Assembly (NCBI GenBank): GCA_025617375.2
Contig: JAMYGW020000006.1
Coordinates: 749,001-813,000 of the forward strand
Direction: 5' to 3'
Length of the DNA: 64,000 nucleotides
Origin: Acarospora socialis
Taxonomy: Eukaryota > Ascomycota > Lecanoromycetes > Acarosporales > Acarosporaceae
Made by a program: the position numbers and the translations under genes. Below the pieces are notes generated by a model, which saw nothing but the letters and a program-made list of their open reading frames with translations, made no database searches and had not been told where the DNA came from. Below are positions 36,101-48,273 of the stretch, piece by piece. Within the stretch, counting starts at the first letter, position 1; every line of letters begins with the position of its first letter.

Positions 36101-39100
36101 TACCGAGTCGTCATGGCGGTATCGTTGACTCGTGATCTATTAGTAAGTAAGATCGAGAGCTTAATTTCTGGTGCTGATGAGCTGAACTATGCAGATGTTG
36201 GTGTTTCGCAACGTCACTGGCTTGCTCAACTTGATAGTCTTCGTGTTCCTCATTAGCTTTCTCACAGCCATCTTTGCGGTCCAGATCTTCCGTGGCGAGA
36301 TCCCGGTAACTGACCCAATAAGCGACTCGCCCATCCGCATCACCTTCTCTGACATTTACAATGCCTTTGTTGGGATGTATCAGGTCCTATCGAGTGAGAA
36401 CTGGACCGCATTGATGTATAATGTTACACAGTACGACGTCGGTTGGAACACGGCCTGGATTGGCGCAGCCTTCTTTATCCTCTGGTTCATTCTGGCCAAC
36501 TTCATCGTATTGAACATGTTCATTGCTGTCATTCAGGAGAGCTTTGACGTAACGGAAGATGAAAAGCGACTGCAGCAAGTCAAGGCTTTCCTGCAGCAGA
36601 AAGATCTCGGTGGCTCTTCTCATGGGAACCTGTCCCTTTCGACGATACTCAAGCTCGGCCGAGGAATGGGAAAACGTCGAGACCCTTTGGACTATGGGCC
36701 AGCTAGTATGGAGATGCTGCTGAAGGATGCAGTGGTAAGAGACTTTCTTGATGAGCAGCCGGAACACCATGACACCGCCCATATACACGCACAAGCATCA
36801 GGTACGGACCAGGCTATGGGACAAGTGCAACCCGGAGTGCTTTCGGCCATCTGGGGCACAATAACGAGCTTCGCCAAAAATCGAGAGCCAAATCCGTTCT
36901 ATTCGAGGCTTCAATTCTCCCGTGCGTATGAGGACTTAGATCCGAGGACTATGGCCAAAGAAGTTGTGTCTGCCACCGAGCAGCGTAAGAGAGCTCAACG
37001 TCGGTACCTTCAGACACATCCCTCTTACAATGTATCGCTCTTCCTCTTTCGACCCTCAAATCCCATCCGACTTTTCTGTCAACACATTGTGGGACCAGGC
37101 CGAGGCAGCCAGCGAATCGAAGGCGTAGATCCAATTAAACCGCTCTGGTACGCTTTCTCAGCCTTTATCTATGCCGCGATCGTTGCTATGGTGCTCCTAG
37201 CCTGTGTTACAACTCCATTATATCAGCGAGAATACTTCCAAACGCATACCTACAGCGTCAGGAACTGGTTCGTCTGGTCTGATATGAGTTTTGCCATATT
37301 ATTCTCCATCGAAGCCGTTATCAAAGTCATCGCGGACGGCTTCTTCTGGACACCCAATGCCTATTTCCGAGGGTCCTGGGGCTTCATTGACGGGCTCGTA
37401 CTCATCACACTGTGGATCAACGTGGTCACATCACTGTTCCAGGATGGCGGGATATCGCGAGCTGTTGGAGCCTTCAAGGCGCTCAGAGCACTGCGCTTGC
37501 TCAATGTCAGTGACAGTGCCCGCGACACTTTCCATTCCGTCATCATCCTGGGTGGATGGAAGGTTCTTTCGGTAAGCTTGGATATGTCTTGATGTATTGT
37601 AACATTTCTAATAATCACAGGCTGCGTTCGTGTCTCTCAGCCTACTGTTCCCTTTTGCTATTTACGGGCTTAATCTGTTCAACGGCCAGATGGAATCATG
37701 CAATGACACGACACCTACAATCAGCAGTTTGAGCGACTGTGTTGGCGAATACATGAACTCTCTATACGCGTGGAATGTCCTTGCACCGCGGCAGGTCGCA
37801 AATCCGTACTACAACTTTGACTCTTTCGGAGGATCTTTATTCATCCTATTTCAAATCGTGTCTCAGGAGGGATGGACCGATGTTATGTGGAGCGCGCAAA
37901 GTATCACAGGGCGAGGACAGCAGCCACAGCCGTTTGCCTCACAGGGAAACGCTCTGTTCTTCATCGCTTTCAACTTGCTCGCTGCCGTCTTCGTCTTGAC
38001 GTTGTTCGTATCGGTGTTTATTCGGAATTATACCGAACAGACCGGTGTTGCCTTCTTGACGGCAGAACAGCGGTCCTGGCTGGAGTTGCGGAAGCTACTT
38101 CGGCAAATCTCGCCCTCGAAGCGCCCAATAAACAAGCCGAACCAGAAGTGGAGGAACTGGTGCTACCGCATAGCGGTGAAGAAGCATGGACGGTGGCAAA
38201 GAGGCGTTACTGTGACACTCGTTTTCCATCTGATACTACTGATGCTCGAATTTTACCCGGAAGTGGTTTGGTGGGATCGTACAAGAGGTAGGTCTCCACC
38301 ACTCGTGGAGAAGTATAGCCGGACTAACGGTGCTAGATTTTATCTTCCTGGTCTTTACTCTGATCTATATCATGAACGTCATGATACGCCTCGTCGGCTT
38401 AACCTGGAAGAGGTTCAGAAGGAGCTCATGGGACCTGTACTCGATACTCGCAGTGGGTGGTACATTTATCACAACAGTCGCCGCCTTGTCGAAAGCCAAT
38501 GACAGGATTTATACCCGAGTTCATAAGCTATTCTTAGTCTCCATCGCACTGCTCCTGATTCCTCGCAACAATCAACTTGATCAACTTTTCAAGACAGCTG
38601 CCGCGAGTCTCACAGTGATTGGGAACCTGTTAGCTACTTGGTTTGTCTTGTTTCTGGTATACGCCATCGCTCTCACCCAGACATTCGGCCTTACCAAGTT
38701 CGGCAGTACGGAGACCAGCAATCTGAATTTTAGGACTGTGCCAAAAGCTCTCATACTGCTTTTCCGAATGAGCTGTGGTGAAGGCTGGAACCAGATCATG
38801 GAAGACTTTGCTACCATGACGTCTCCCAAATGCGTGGTCAGTGACGACTTCTTCAACAGCGATTGCGGTAGTGCCTCTTGGGCTAGGGCACTCTTCATCT
38901 CGTGGAATATCCTGAGCATGTACATCTTCGTCTCATTGTTCGTGTCTCTCATCTTCGAAAGTTTCAGCTACGTATACCAACAAAGTAGCGGACTGTCGGC
39001 AGTGAGTAGGGAGGAGATCAGAAGATTTAAACAGGCTTGGGCTACGTTCGATCCTGAAGGCACTGGGTTCATCTCCAAGGAAGCCTTTCCCAGACTACTT

Positions 39101-40165
39101 GGCGTAGGTCAATCTTGAATCTGATCCTCGACACTAGCTAACAATGAGACAGGAACTATCCGGTGTCTTCGAGATGCGTATCTACGACGGGGAGCATTCT
39201 GTCCGTCGTATCCTCGAAGACTGTACGGTCACGCGACGGAATTCGGACCCTTCCTCAGCCGTAGTGGATGGCGTCGACCTGGGTAAGTTAGCCAAACGAT
39301 TGGAAACGATTCCCGTACAAGAGATCCGCCGCCGCAGAGCACGGATGAACATTTTTTACGAAGAAATTCTTGTATCCGCGGACCTTGACCGAGGAATATC
39401 ATTCACTTCATGCCTCATGATCTTAGCACACTACAATGTGATCAGTGACAACAAGAGTTTAAGGTAGAATGGAGGCCCCAACGAGCCTGTACGTTACTGA
39501 CATCTTCTGCCAGGTTGGAAGAGTTCCTTCGTCGTCGTGCCCGTCTACAACGAGTTGAAGAGGCTGTCCGCCGCAACATCGTGATCGGCTTCTTCGACAC
39601 CATGTACTGGTCACGCAGATTCCGACAAACCGTGGACGCTCGCCGTCGTGCTCGGATGACCGCAGTTCCACAATTCGCCGTCCCCGAGATCTTCGTCGAC
39701 GATCCGGACGACATCACCATGGCGCATGAACCCGGCGGACATTCGCCATTGTCATCATCCATGGACATGCCCGGTGGCTCTCCAGCCCGTGGCATGTCAT
39801 TGGGGGCAAGTGGTTTCGGGCCACGCTTCGTCACTCCCGACTTCCCAGCAGGAAGCCGGCGTGACTCGAGGGGATCGTCGCCCGCGACCTCCCACCACAG
39901 TGACATCAGTCCACACCTCTCCCCACACACGCAATCGTTCTCCGACGGCGGAAGAGGCTACGACCTGAGCCTGGGCCCTTCCTCCAGTCCCGTCGATGGT
40001 GCTGGAGACGGGCATAGTCGAAGCCGACAGAACAGCAACGTCAGTGCGCAGGACGTGCTCGAGGTTTTGGACAATTCCGCTTGGGGTGAGAGTATCAGAC
40101 GCAGTTTCACCATGCGACGGCCGAGTAACCGGTCACCGCGTGGCGGTGGTAGTGGCTCGGGATAG
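33185..40165 (+). CDS. CCH1: high-affinity voltage-gated calcium channel alpha subunit Cch1
   Basis: Ten exons (33185-35414, 35462-35508, 35556-35632, 35681-35841, 35898-36142, 36195-37571, 37621-38287, 38337-39103, 39153-39463, 39514-40165) give 2177 residues, the usual Cch1 size. A 365-residue Ser-rich cytoplasmic N-terminus leads into four six-helix repeats. Pore segments read MSSNTFSDLLY, LSSENWTALMY, VSQEGWTDVMW and MSCGEGWNQIM, so the selectivity positions are Asn/Glu/Glu/Glu. The S4 helices of repeats I-III carry spaced Arg (SCLRILRLLSL, FKALRALRLLNV); repeat IV has few. An EF-hand-like stretch (WATFDPEGTGFISKEAF) follows repeat IV, then a disordered tail. Cch1 works with Mid1 at the plasma membrane in calcium entry during stress, pheromone and azole response. 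All nine joins restore continuous helices. Confidence 0.96.
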
Positions 40166-42297
40166 TAGAACTAGCGTGACGACAGCACAGGCATGTTAGA
40201 CAAACGCGCTGTTGATGGGTCTCATTGATAATGCGTCGGTCTTGACTTGGTGTTCCGGATGGATGGCTGCATCCCATACCCCTTTCGCACATTCTTCTAT
40301 TGTGTACTAGGGCTTTTTCTTATCTGTGCATATCTTATCGTCCGTATCAAGGAGACTTAACTGGAATGGGAAGGGCAGGGCCAAGGGTGAGGGGAGGTTT
40401 AGGTGCTGGCAATCGGCGTTTGTGTGAGGCGGTATCTTCAAATCCGCGTCGTATCCTGCAGTTGATCGTTCATCACGCCCAGCGTTGATGGATGACCTTA
40501 CCTTGCACTCTGTACATACTATGTTACATACCGGAGATAGAAGTTTGAAAGGTCGATCCCTTCTACGACCATCATCACAAATCTTATTTCCTGACCATGT
40601 CCCGCCGAAACTGCAATCCTAACGTGCGCCACGGGGCTTATCTACGCATAACTTATAATCCCTGAATTTCTTTCCAATGCGTCAGTGTCTGCGAGAGCCT
40701 TTTGCTCACCTCTTACTATGTACTCGCTGTGGAGATGTAATCGATGAGTTTTGTGTGATCGATTTTGCTCCTGGTCGCGCAGTCTAATTATTTCGGGCTC
40801 TTTCCTTGTTAGAAGAGAGAAGTTTTGCTTTCTCGTACACTGTCTGCGCAGCTGTGCCGGCACGGGCTGTTGGCTTTCATTTAACATAAGGAGTGGAGAA
40901 AGAACGACCGAGGAGGGGAGAAGGGCTGGCCCTTCCCTCACGCAACCACGTCAACCCACCTTCGGTCCGGCTCGCATTCCCGTTCGCGTTTCCCAATACC
41001 ACCGCATTCCACGAGGTCCGTGTTCTCGATCTGAAGCAACGGGTAACACTAGAACGGCCCATTGCTGACATTCGAGCCACCTTCCATTTCGCCTATCTCT
41101 CCGTCTCGTCACTCAGAAAGGAAGCATAGATCGACTTACTTGGAGCGAGAGGGGCGTGAAACCGCACCCGTCACAAGCAGCACTACCCCACCCGACCTGA
41201 TTACGCATTTCACTTCTTCGTGCCCTCGAGACCAGAATATGGGTATATCCACCTTCGCCTCATCCCTCCTTCCGTCACCTCGCCACCAAATGCCCATGAT
41301 GAATAATCACACAATGCCCCGCGTTACCCCTGCCACCACCGGAACCGGCCTTCCGAGCCCCGTCCACTTCTCTCCGTCGTCGTCGCCGCCCCCGTCATTA
41401 CCAACTCCATCTCACTTGGCTTTGCCATTACCGTACTCACGAGCACGGAAATCTACATACTGCCCTTCCGCGTTCCTGTTACACGACCATGTCTCCGAGG
41501 ACGACAATGGCGGTGACGGTGAGGGTGGTGAGGCAAGGTGGTGTGTTTTGGTGATGGAGCCGAGGTGTGCGGGGAGGGGCCTGTGGAGGTGTAAGGAGAG
41601 CAGGATCAGGGGGATTTTTGAGGTGCTGTAGAAGATCATACGTGAATGCCTTGATGACTGATTGAGTCAGGTGCGTGAGTGTGGTATTGGGATTGGAGTT
41701 CAAGGAGCTGGGCAGCTAGTGGAGACAGGACTGTACGAGTGGGGCGAGGTTAGGATTCGGTGCGCCTTATTCGCGGGTGTTTGGGGAGGTTTCACGAGTG
41801 CTGTCAATGTTGAGCAAGGATTGGACTGGGGTTGGGGATAGGGTTGCAGGCAGTAGATTCATCCGAACTATCTGGAAGCCACAGAGAAAGAAAGGAAAAC
41901 TCCCGCGTGTTTCAGATATCTTTGCGAGAGCAGAAAGATGTGCAAGTAGCGAACTGTGCTGCGCAGCTCGAGGAAAGGTCTACAGAGGAAGAGAAACCTG
42001 CTCCTTTTGCAAGACACGGAGAGGATGCGGGTGTGAGATCAGTGCAATGTGCTTCCATCCCCAACGCCTTCGCTAAGAGGTGGAGGGGGTACATGAAGTC
42101 TTGGAAGCAGTAAACTGGGGTTAAACCTTCGGCAACAGTAAATAGAAGCCAAGGGGTGCTGTTTTTATGATAGGGAGGCTAGCAAAAGTGGCGTCATTGG
42201 GCACGGTAACGAGTCCTTGAGTACTACATCAGTAGATCCCCGTGCCAAAGATACGGGAGTACCTACCCTTCGCCGCCCTCCCTTCCGCAGTCCCACC
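40166..42297. other. convergent intergenic interval between CCH1 and the SET-domain gene
   Basis: A 2.1-kb gap between two 3' ends. The only frame with some length and an ATG is 41239-41631, listed separately. The rest shows no coding character. Confidence 0.45.
41239..41631 (+). CDS. hypothetical small protein, doubtful
   Basis: A 130-codon frame starting with ATG (MGISTFASSLLP). It is Pro/Ser/Thr-rich in its first half and Gly/Arg-rich at the end, and lies over a CCG/TCG-rich tract (CGTCGTCGCCGCC). No domain, signal peptide or splice structure is visible. It may be an open frame by composition only. Confidence 0.15.
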   Translation: MGISTFASSLLPSPRHQMPMMNNHTMPRVTPATTGTGLPSPVHFSPSSSPPPSLPTPSHLALPLPYSRARKSTYCPSAFLLHDHVSEDDNGGDGEGGEARWCVLVMEPRCAGRGLWRCKESRIRGIFEVL

Positions 42298-43972
42298 CTA
42301 CGCCCAAAGATACTTTCGGCACTTTGCCGCCCTACAAAGACAATCCTCCATCCCCTCCACGGGCTGTCGCTCTTCGGTCTCCTCACCCTCCTCGGTATCC
42401 TTGTAATCGAACGTCAATTCCGTATTCGCCGGGATATCGTGTTTAGCGAAGAAGGCCAGATCATACACCTTCGGATCCCCATTATTGTAGGAGACGGTAA
42501 ACTGGCGACAGTTCGGTTCACACGAATGGTTCATAAAGCGCGTCGGTCCACCCATGTGTTCGCCGTCGACGACGTAGAGGTCTTCGTCCGGAATACCGTA
42601 GCCGGCCGCGAATTTGTCCATGGTGTAGAGGTAGCTGTCTTTGCCTTTGTTGTTCTCCTCGCGTTGATCAGCCTCGGCACTGGTTATGATTTCACCACGA
42701 TAGGTATCTATGAACTGTCCCTTTCGCAGGAATTGCGGGCAGCGTAGTCCTGTGACGTCTTAGCTCGAAGCTCTATCTCTATGCAAGCAGAAGAAGAGCA
42801 TGTGACGTACCCCAGCCGCGGTTGGCGGTCTTGAAAATCTCCAACTTGACTCGACGGCCGTGCTGGACGTTTCGATTCTTGCAATTGTCGCGGCATCGGC
42901 ACAGCTTGTTGCACTCAAAGATCGCATTGCGTGAGTCCAGATAGAAGTCTCGCAGACAGCCGTTCCTCGGTCCGGTGCAGTAGTAGGGGAAGTGAGGCTT
43001 GCCGTTGGGCCCTAATTCAGCCTCGCGGAGGCACTCACACTTCGTATATTCACAGCCTACGTTACGGCCATTGTTGGGTTTGCATTCACACCCAGCCATG
43101 AAACCGTCGTCGGCTTTGGTGACGCCAGTGCCGAGCTTGCAAGTTTCGATAAAGCGGTAGCCCAGAGGCGGAGATGCATCGTCGACAGTGTTGACCAGTG
43201 TTACGGCGGGGCCCGGGATCTGGCGGAGGTGACGAAGAAACGCTATTCGTGGTGTTTCTGATACTGTTATTGGCCTGAAGTCTGCCGGGACAAGAGAAGC
43301 CTGCGTACCGTTCTGGGGCTTCAACCATGATTCCAAATAATCTTCGTGGCTCGCTAGGGTTTCGTCCATTTCAGAGTCCTCTTCAGGCCAGTACTTTTCT
43401 GTTTGCCGGCCATGTCGTACAGGGACAGCGCTATTTGAGCGTGATGAGGACGCGGAGTCGTCATAGTGCTGCTTCTGCAGCTTTGAGGGGTTGGAAATGA
43501 TTGCATCGATTGTGTTGTTGGTAGGCTTCCTCTTGTTTTGTGTGCCATTGTCAGGTTTCACTTTCTGTGGCTTTGCATGGCTGGATTTTGTACTGGAGCA
43601 ACATCAGTATCAGCTATACTGGGTAGTGGTAGATAATTACTCTGCATGTGCGCTCGAGTCATTTCCTGTAATTCAAAGAATGTCAGTAACTTGGTTTGAA
43701 GTCCAAAATGTGCAAGTCTAATCTGTGACTGCTGACCTTGGCGTTGCTGATAGCCCAATGTGGTTAGCCTGGAAGCTTGGACCAGGGTAGCTGGACCCCA
43801 TACCTCGCTGTCGTCGAAGATCTGAGCGGAGAATTAGCCCAAAAACTATATCTGAATTTATATCATAGGATATTTGGATAAGTATAGGACTTACCTGCTG
43901 GCTTGAAAGTTTTCCTAGACTTTCTTGAGCCTGAGACTTTCTGGCTGTTTGTTGCGCTGCATCTGACTTCAT
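42298..43972 (-). CDS. dim-5: histone H3 lysine-9 methyltransferase, DIM-5/Clr4 type
   Basis: Proposed exons: 43972-43895, 43821-43804 (18 b), 43746-43737 (10 b), 43665-43641 (25 b), 43592-42811, 42749-42298, giving 454 residues. The pre-SET zinc triangle (about 212-284) has CECKPNNG, CEYTKCEC, YYCTGPRNGC and CNKLCRCRDNC. The SET domain (about 285-435) has ANRGWGLRC, RFMNHSCEPNCRQF and AFFAKHDIPANTELTFDYKD. The post-SET cysteines are in CLCRAAKCRKYLWA. All catalytic and zinc residues are intact. No chromodomain is found, as in Neurospora DIM-5 and unlike Clr4. H3K9 methylation by this enzyme nucleates heterochromatin and, in many ascomycetes, DNA methylation after RIP. The last two exons are certain; the three tiny exons are inferred from splice signals and phase. 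Confidence 0.9.
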
Positions 43973-44634
43973 CTATGCAGAGCACAAGTTAGCAGCTTTG
44001 CATCATAACCTATCTCTACTCAAGTCTCTTAGTTGTACTTCTTGAAACTTGTTGATTTGTGCATAAAGCTTGCAGTTTTAGTTCTGCAAACCTTTGATCG
44101 TGAATAAACTATGTTAAATATAGTATATAACTTACTTTGAGAATTAGTTTGTGCTTGGTGTTGCAAGAGAGAATAATGAGATGGTGAGAATGAGATGTGC
44201 ACTCAATATGTGAGTGTTCTGAGTGATCTTACTATTCACTGTTTTGCTATGACAAGCTTCAGTAACTGTTACTATTTGGTGGATTTCTTAGCATATCACA
44301 TGATCACTAAAACCATATGATTACCTAACACAAGTGCCGAAAACACCAAAAAAATTGTGGTGAAGCTTATATCTAGATCTCTTACTATTATAGCTTTGTC
44401 GCACGCAGCGAACCATGTTTGAAATAGCTATTGGAGATACACTTTATAGCTCGCAATATAAAAACTAGCCACTCCGCAGGAAGCCCGAAGGGGCTTTGTG
44501 AGCCCACTAGCGCGACTCAGCCTTACCCGAGGCGAGCTTAAATCGACATCATTGACGCTATCGGCTCGGCTAAGCTTCCTATCTTAGTAATGGCTATCTT
44601 TACCTTTGAGAAGTGTTCCATTGTTCAGACAGCA
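43973..44634. promoter_or_regulatory. AT-rich divergent promoter between dim-5 and RRP1
   Basis: About 660 bases, visibly richer in A/T than the flanks, shared by two divergent genes. On the minus strand a GTAAGT donor near 44138 and a CTAAC...GCATAG acceptor ending at 43973 suggest one or two introns in the dim-5 leader. A perfect 6-base hairpin (AAGCCC/GGGCTT, loop GAAG) lies at 44481-44496. Confidence 0.4.
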
Positions 44635-45841
44635 ATGGCGTCGGATGTGCAGCAGGCTCCGTTCGTCAAGCAGCTGGTGGCTAATGGTGAGTAACGAGCT
44701 AATACTCCCTTGGCAACTGTTTCTAGTGTAGTAATGTGGTGCTTATGATGCTTTGGTTTGGCATACCTTTTTCTGCTTGACTTTGTCATGTGCGGCGTAT
44801 TCCTGGAGTACGAGATCTCATTATGCGGCTATTCCGATATTCTTCTAAAGCAGAGTTGATTTGGTCTCTGGAAGCTTGGTACAAGACTCTAGATCTTTAG
44901 CATGATCTGTGTATTTTTCATCATAGTCTTTAGCGGACTGCTCGACCGCGATTGGGAGCCCTAAAAATATGGGGGGACGTCATGGCTGACAAGCCAAACA
45001 CAGACCGGCCAACCCGCGACAAAGCCGTCTCCAGTCTACGAATCTACTTGGAAGGGAAACAGCAATTTGCCGAGCTCGAACTGCTGAAGCTATGGAAGGG
45101 TCTCTTCTTCTGTAAGATCCCAAGAAACAACACCAACAACAACAGCGCACCCTCCACCACCAAGCAATCCTTTAGCAACATCTTGCACAGCTCCAATCCA
45201 ATCCCCGATGTACACACCTTCAACCACTGATCAACCCTCACCTTTGCCAAACAGGCATGTGGCACTCCGACCGCCCCCTCACCCAACAACGCCTCGCCAC
45301 CGACCTTGCCAACCTACTCTCCATCCTCCCCGCCCCAACCGTCCTGCCCTTCCTCTCCGCCTTCTGGACGACCATGGCGCGCGAATGGGCCGGCATCGAC
45401 CTGCTGCGCATGGACAAATTCCTCCTCCTCGTCCGCAAATACGCCTACGCATCCTTCGCCTACCTGGCCAGAAACAAGTGGGCGGATCGGGAGCTGGTGG
45501 AGCGGTATATGGGCGTTCTGGCGGCGATACCGTTGAGTCCGGCGGATGGGAAGGTGCCGGATGGGTTGCGGTATCATGTGTTGGATGTTTATGTCGAGGA
45601 GCTGGATCGGGTGGATACGCCGAGGTGTGGGGTGCTGCCGTTGGGGTTGCTGTTGGAGCCGCTGAGGAGGCTGGAGAGGGAGAGTCCGAGTAAGGCGGTG
45701 AGGAGGAGGGCGAAGGAGGCGCTTGCGGATGAGAGGCTCGAGAGCTGGGAGGGTACGAAGATAGGGAGAAACGCTGAGGGCAAGACCGATGGAGAAGGCA
45801 GTGAGAGTGGCGGGGATGAGTGGGGTGGGATTGATGACTAG
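44635..45841 (+). CDS. RRP1: rRNA-processing protein Rrp1 (Nop52 family)
   Basis: Three exons (44635-44686, 45004-45111, 45255-45841) give 248 residues, close to yeast Rrp1 (278). The joined protein reads FVKQLVANDRPTRDKAV across the first intron and LWKGLFFCMWHSDRPLTQQR across the second, both Nop52 signatures. AFWTTMAREWAGIDLLRMDK and FLLLVRKYAYASF follow. The tail is acidic and Gly/Glu-rich. Nop52/Rrp1 is a nucleolar factor for processing the 27S pre-rRNA and assembling the large ribosomal subunit. The first intron (44687-45003, 317 bases) is several times longer than the others in the window. The start codon lies in the divergent AT-rich promoter shared with dim-5. Confidence 0.92.
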
Positions 45842-46111
45842 ACTCAAAACTTGGGAGCTGTTTGAATTAGAATTACTGTGTATTGGCACCGCATCCCACG
45901 GGAACTACAACGCAGCCACGGTTACGACGAGAAGCTGCGTAATCTTACGGGAGGCTATGACGATTCCTTGGGTGACGTGCTGAGACCCCACACTTAAGAG
46001 TGCACAGCAGAGTTTATCAGAAGCTAGATTTCCTTAATGACAAGCAATCTAAAAACCCTACTTGCGTAACGCCGGCCTGGTATCCTAAGCAAACACGCCT
46101 GCCGATGCCTA

Positions 46112-47753
46112 TCACCGCCTTCGCGAAAATGCTTTCGTCTCGTACAGATGCCCACTCCTGGACAGAACGGTCCCGAGTCCCCTATGGACCTCGGCCTGAA
46201 ACGGTTCGAAAGGAACTCTCTCGCCATCGATGCTGATGTATCCGTCCTTTTGACCTTTGGGAATTATTCGATAGCCCGAAATCTTCCGGTAGTTCACATG
46301 TCCCATGTCGAAGAAGGTGCCCTTCTCGACTGCCAGCATCGACTGGATTGCGGCAGAGCGCTTGATATCACCATCGATCGTGACAAGGTCCAGATGACCG
46401 TCGTTTGGGAGCGCCGCGGGGAAGAACTCAGTGTCAGGCGCCATGTATGCCATGTTTCCGGCATAGAAATTGCCAAGTCTGTTGTAGGGCACCATTTGCC
46501 AGCCCTCGGGAAGGTTGTCATTGATGTTCCCGTACCTAAGATGCGGTAGCCCCTGCGCTTCATCGTTTCCAGGTGAAGGAGTAGGTTCCCTCCTTGCGCT
46601 TGTAGGGGCCTTGTTGCTCAGTTCCGCATAATAGCGCTCCCTGATAGTGGTTTTTTCTCCGACCTCAACCTTGATGGCAAGATCGCATGGATATACAGTT
46701 TTGCGAAGAAGTCGCACCAAGATACCATAAGTGAATCGCGCGCTGCCCATCCACCGTAGGTTCTCTGTACCAAGGTCGCTCTCCGCAACTATGCCCACAG
46801 ATTGTGATAAGAATGAAAGAGTCCTCTTGTCTCCTTGAGTGATCGAGACGAGATCGAGCGGTGTTGGTAGCCCTTTGACAACGCACAAAGCTGCCATGCT
46901 TGTACTGTCCGTACCGTTAAGGTTCCAGCTCATGGCGTTTCCGGTCCCACACGGTAATTGCACGATGGCAAGTTTCGACAGAGCCCTCCGAGCATCATGC
47001 TTTCTACCGAGTCCGTTGAAAACCTCATGCGGCAATCCATCGCCAGAGCAAGAAGCAATGACATCGTACGCATCAGTATCCAGCTTCTCAGCGATCTCGA
47101 CCGCATGTCCTTGGAACCGTGTCCGCTCGACATCGATCTCACATCGTGCGGCCGCGAAGATTGGCTCAATGTCCCGCACGTACCATTTTTGGGCACTGCC
47201 TTTTCCGCCAAATGGATTGATGAGCACCTTGATCCGCTTGTTTCGTTGTGACTGCCCATAAGCGCGATCCAGGAGTTTCGCAGTCCATGCAGTTGCATGC
47301 CCGCGCGCAGGCTTATCTATGTCATAGTGAATAGAGGCGACACGGAGAACGTTCTTCGAGGCCGGGTGAGCATAACGAATAGTGATGTCCGAGTCGGAAA
47401 CCTCAGCCCAGAGTATATTGAAGAAGGGTATCGCTCGGGTTGTCTTTGTTTCTGGCGGCAATCAGTCGAGTCGTAAGCAGAGCTCCTCACAAGACTTACT
47501 GCTCGGTAACAAACCACAGCAATTGTTGGTCTCCCTCTCGGCGAACCCTTCATCTGTGTAGTGTCAGCCTGTCGCCTTGGCACAAGATGGGAGATGGTTG
47601 GTCTCTACCAAGAACAATCAGAGAGTCGGTGGCTAGCGTCAAAGAGGCGTTGCGGCCAACTGTCAGGGTGGACTCCCTAGCAAATTCTTGCTGCTCCCCA
47701 ACGATGTCCGGATCCGCGAAGGGATCGCTCTCCGAGGGCGGTGCACTTGCCAT
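46112..47753 (-). CDS. LCB4: sphingoid long-chain-base kinase (Lcb4/sphingosine kinase family)
   Basis: Three exons (47753-47609, 47553-47500, 47451-46112) give 512 residues. A short acidic N-terminus precedes NCCGLLPSKTKTTRAIPFFN, formed across the last intron. The diacylglycerol-kinase-type catalytic domain (about 138-270) has KVLINPFGGKGSAQKWY, SCSGDGLPHEVFNGL with the GDG nucleotide loop, and LPCGTGNAMSWNL. The C-terminal lobe includes SFLSQSVGIVAESDLGTENLR, FYAGNMAYMAPD and PNDGHLDLVTIDGD. It phosphorylates sphinganine or phytosphingosine with ATP to the 1-phosphate, which signals heat stress and growth control; it sits on internal membranes. The basic stop-proximal end (AFSRRR) is unremarkable. 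Convergent with RRP1, with 270 bases between the stops. Confidence 0.93.
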
Positions 47754-48273
47754 TATAGCGATCCGTTGAGCTAAGCATGCTGAAGTTGGGTTTTTCGAGA
47801 AGTGATAGCTGTGCAAAGGAGTCAGGTTATCCAAATATTATAATTAGAATGTCTCCGTGATCAACGGAGTCACGGACCGATGTCTCGCCGGATGAAGCCG
47901 GTAAATGTTAGTTACTACTACCAGGGACGCATCATGCTTCCAGTTATAGACTACGACTTGTTGTGACCATTGCATCATCAGCGCAGTCTCTACATATTCA
48001 ATATATATCTGATTCAAGTGGAGATACCTGGATCGGCTAACCCGAGCAGACAGCCAGCTTGGTGATACATCTCCCTCCATAAGCAGATCACGTCGTCAGG
48101 TATGCACAGACATGCTCATGGTCTTTACCATGGGTTGAGATGAAGCGGCAAATCGATTCTAGGAGGTTCTTCCTTCTGACAGGACCCGTACTCTAAGACG
48201 CCATATGAGATGCCGCACAGGGAGGCCCAGGAGATAAGCAAAGACAGGAGCAACCAACGAAACATCAAACATG
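47754..48273. other. intergenic interval between SEC26 3' end and the LCB kinase 5' end
   Basis: Promoter of the LCB kinase gene. No coding frame or RNA gene supported. Confidence 0.45.

Noticed and set aside
44687-45003. C/D box snoRNA in the RRP1 intron
   Set aside because: Only a partial C box and scattered CTGA; no terminal stem was found. Kept only as a question in the findings.
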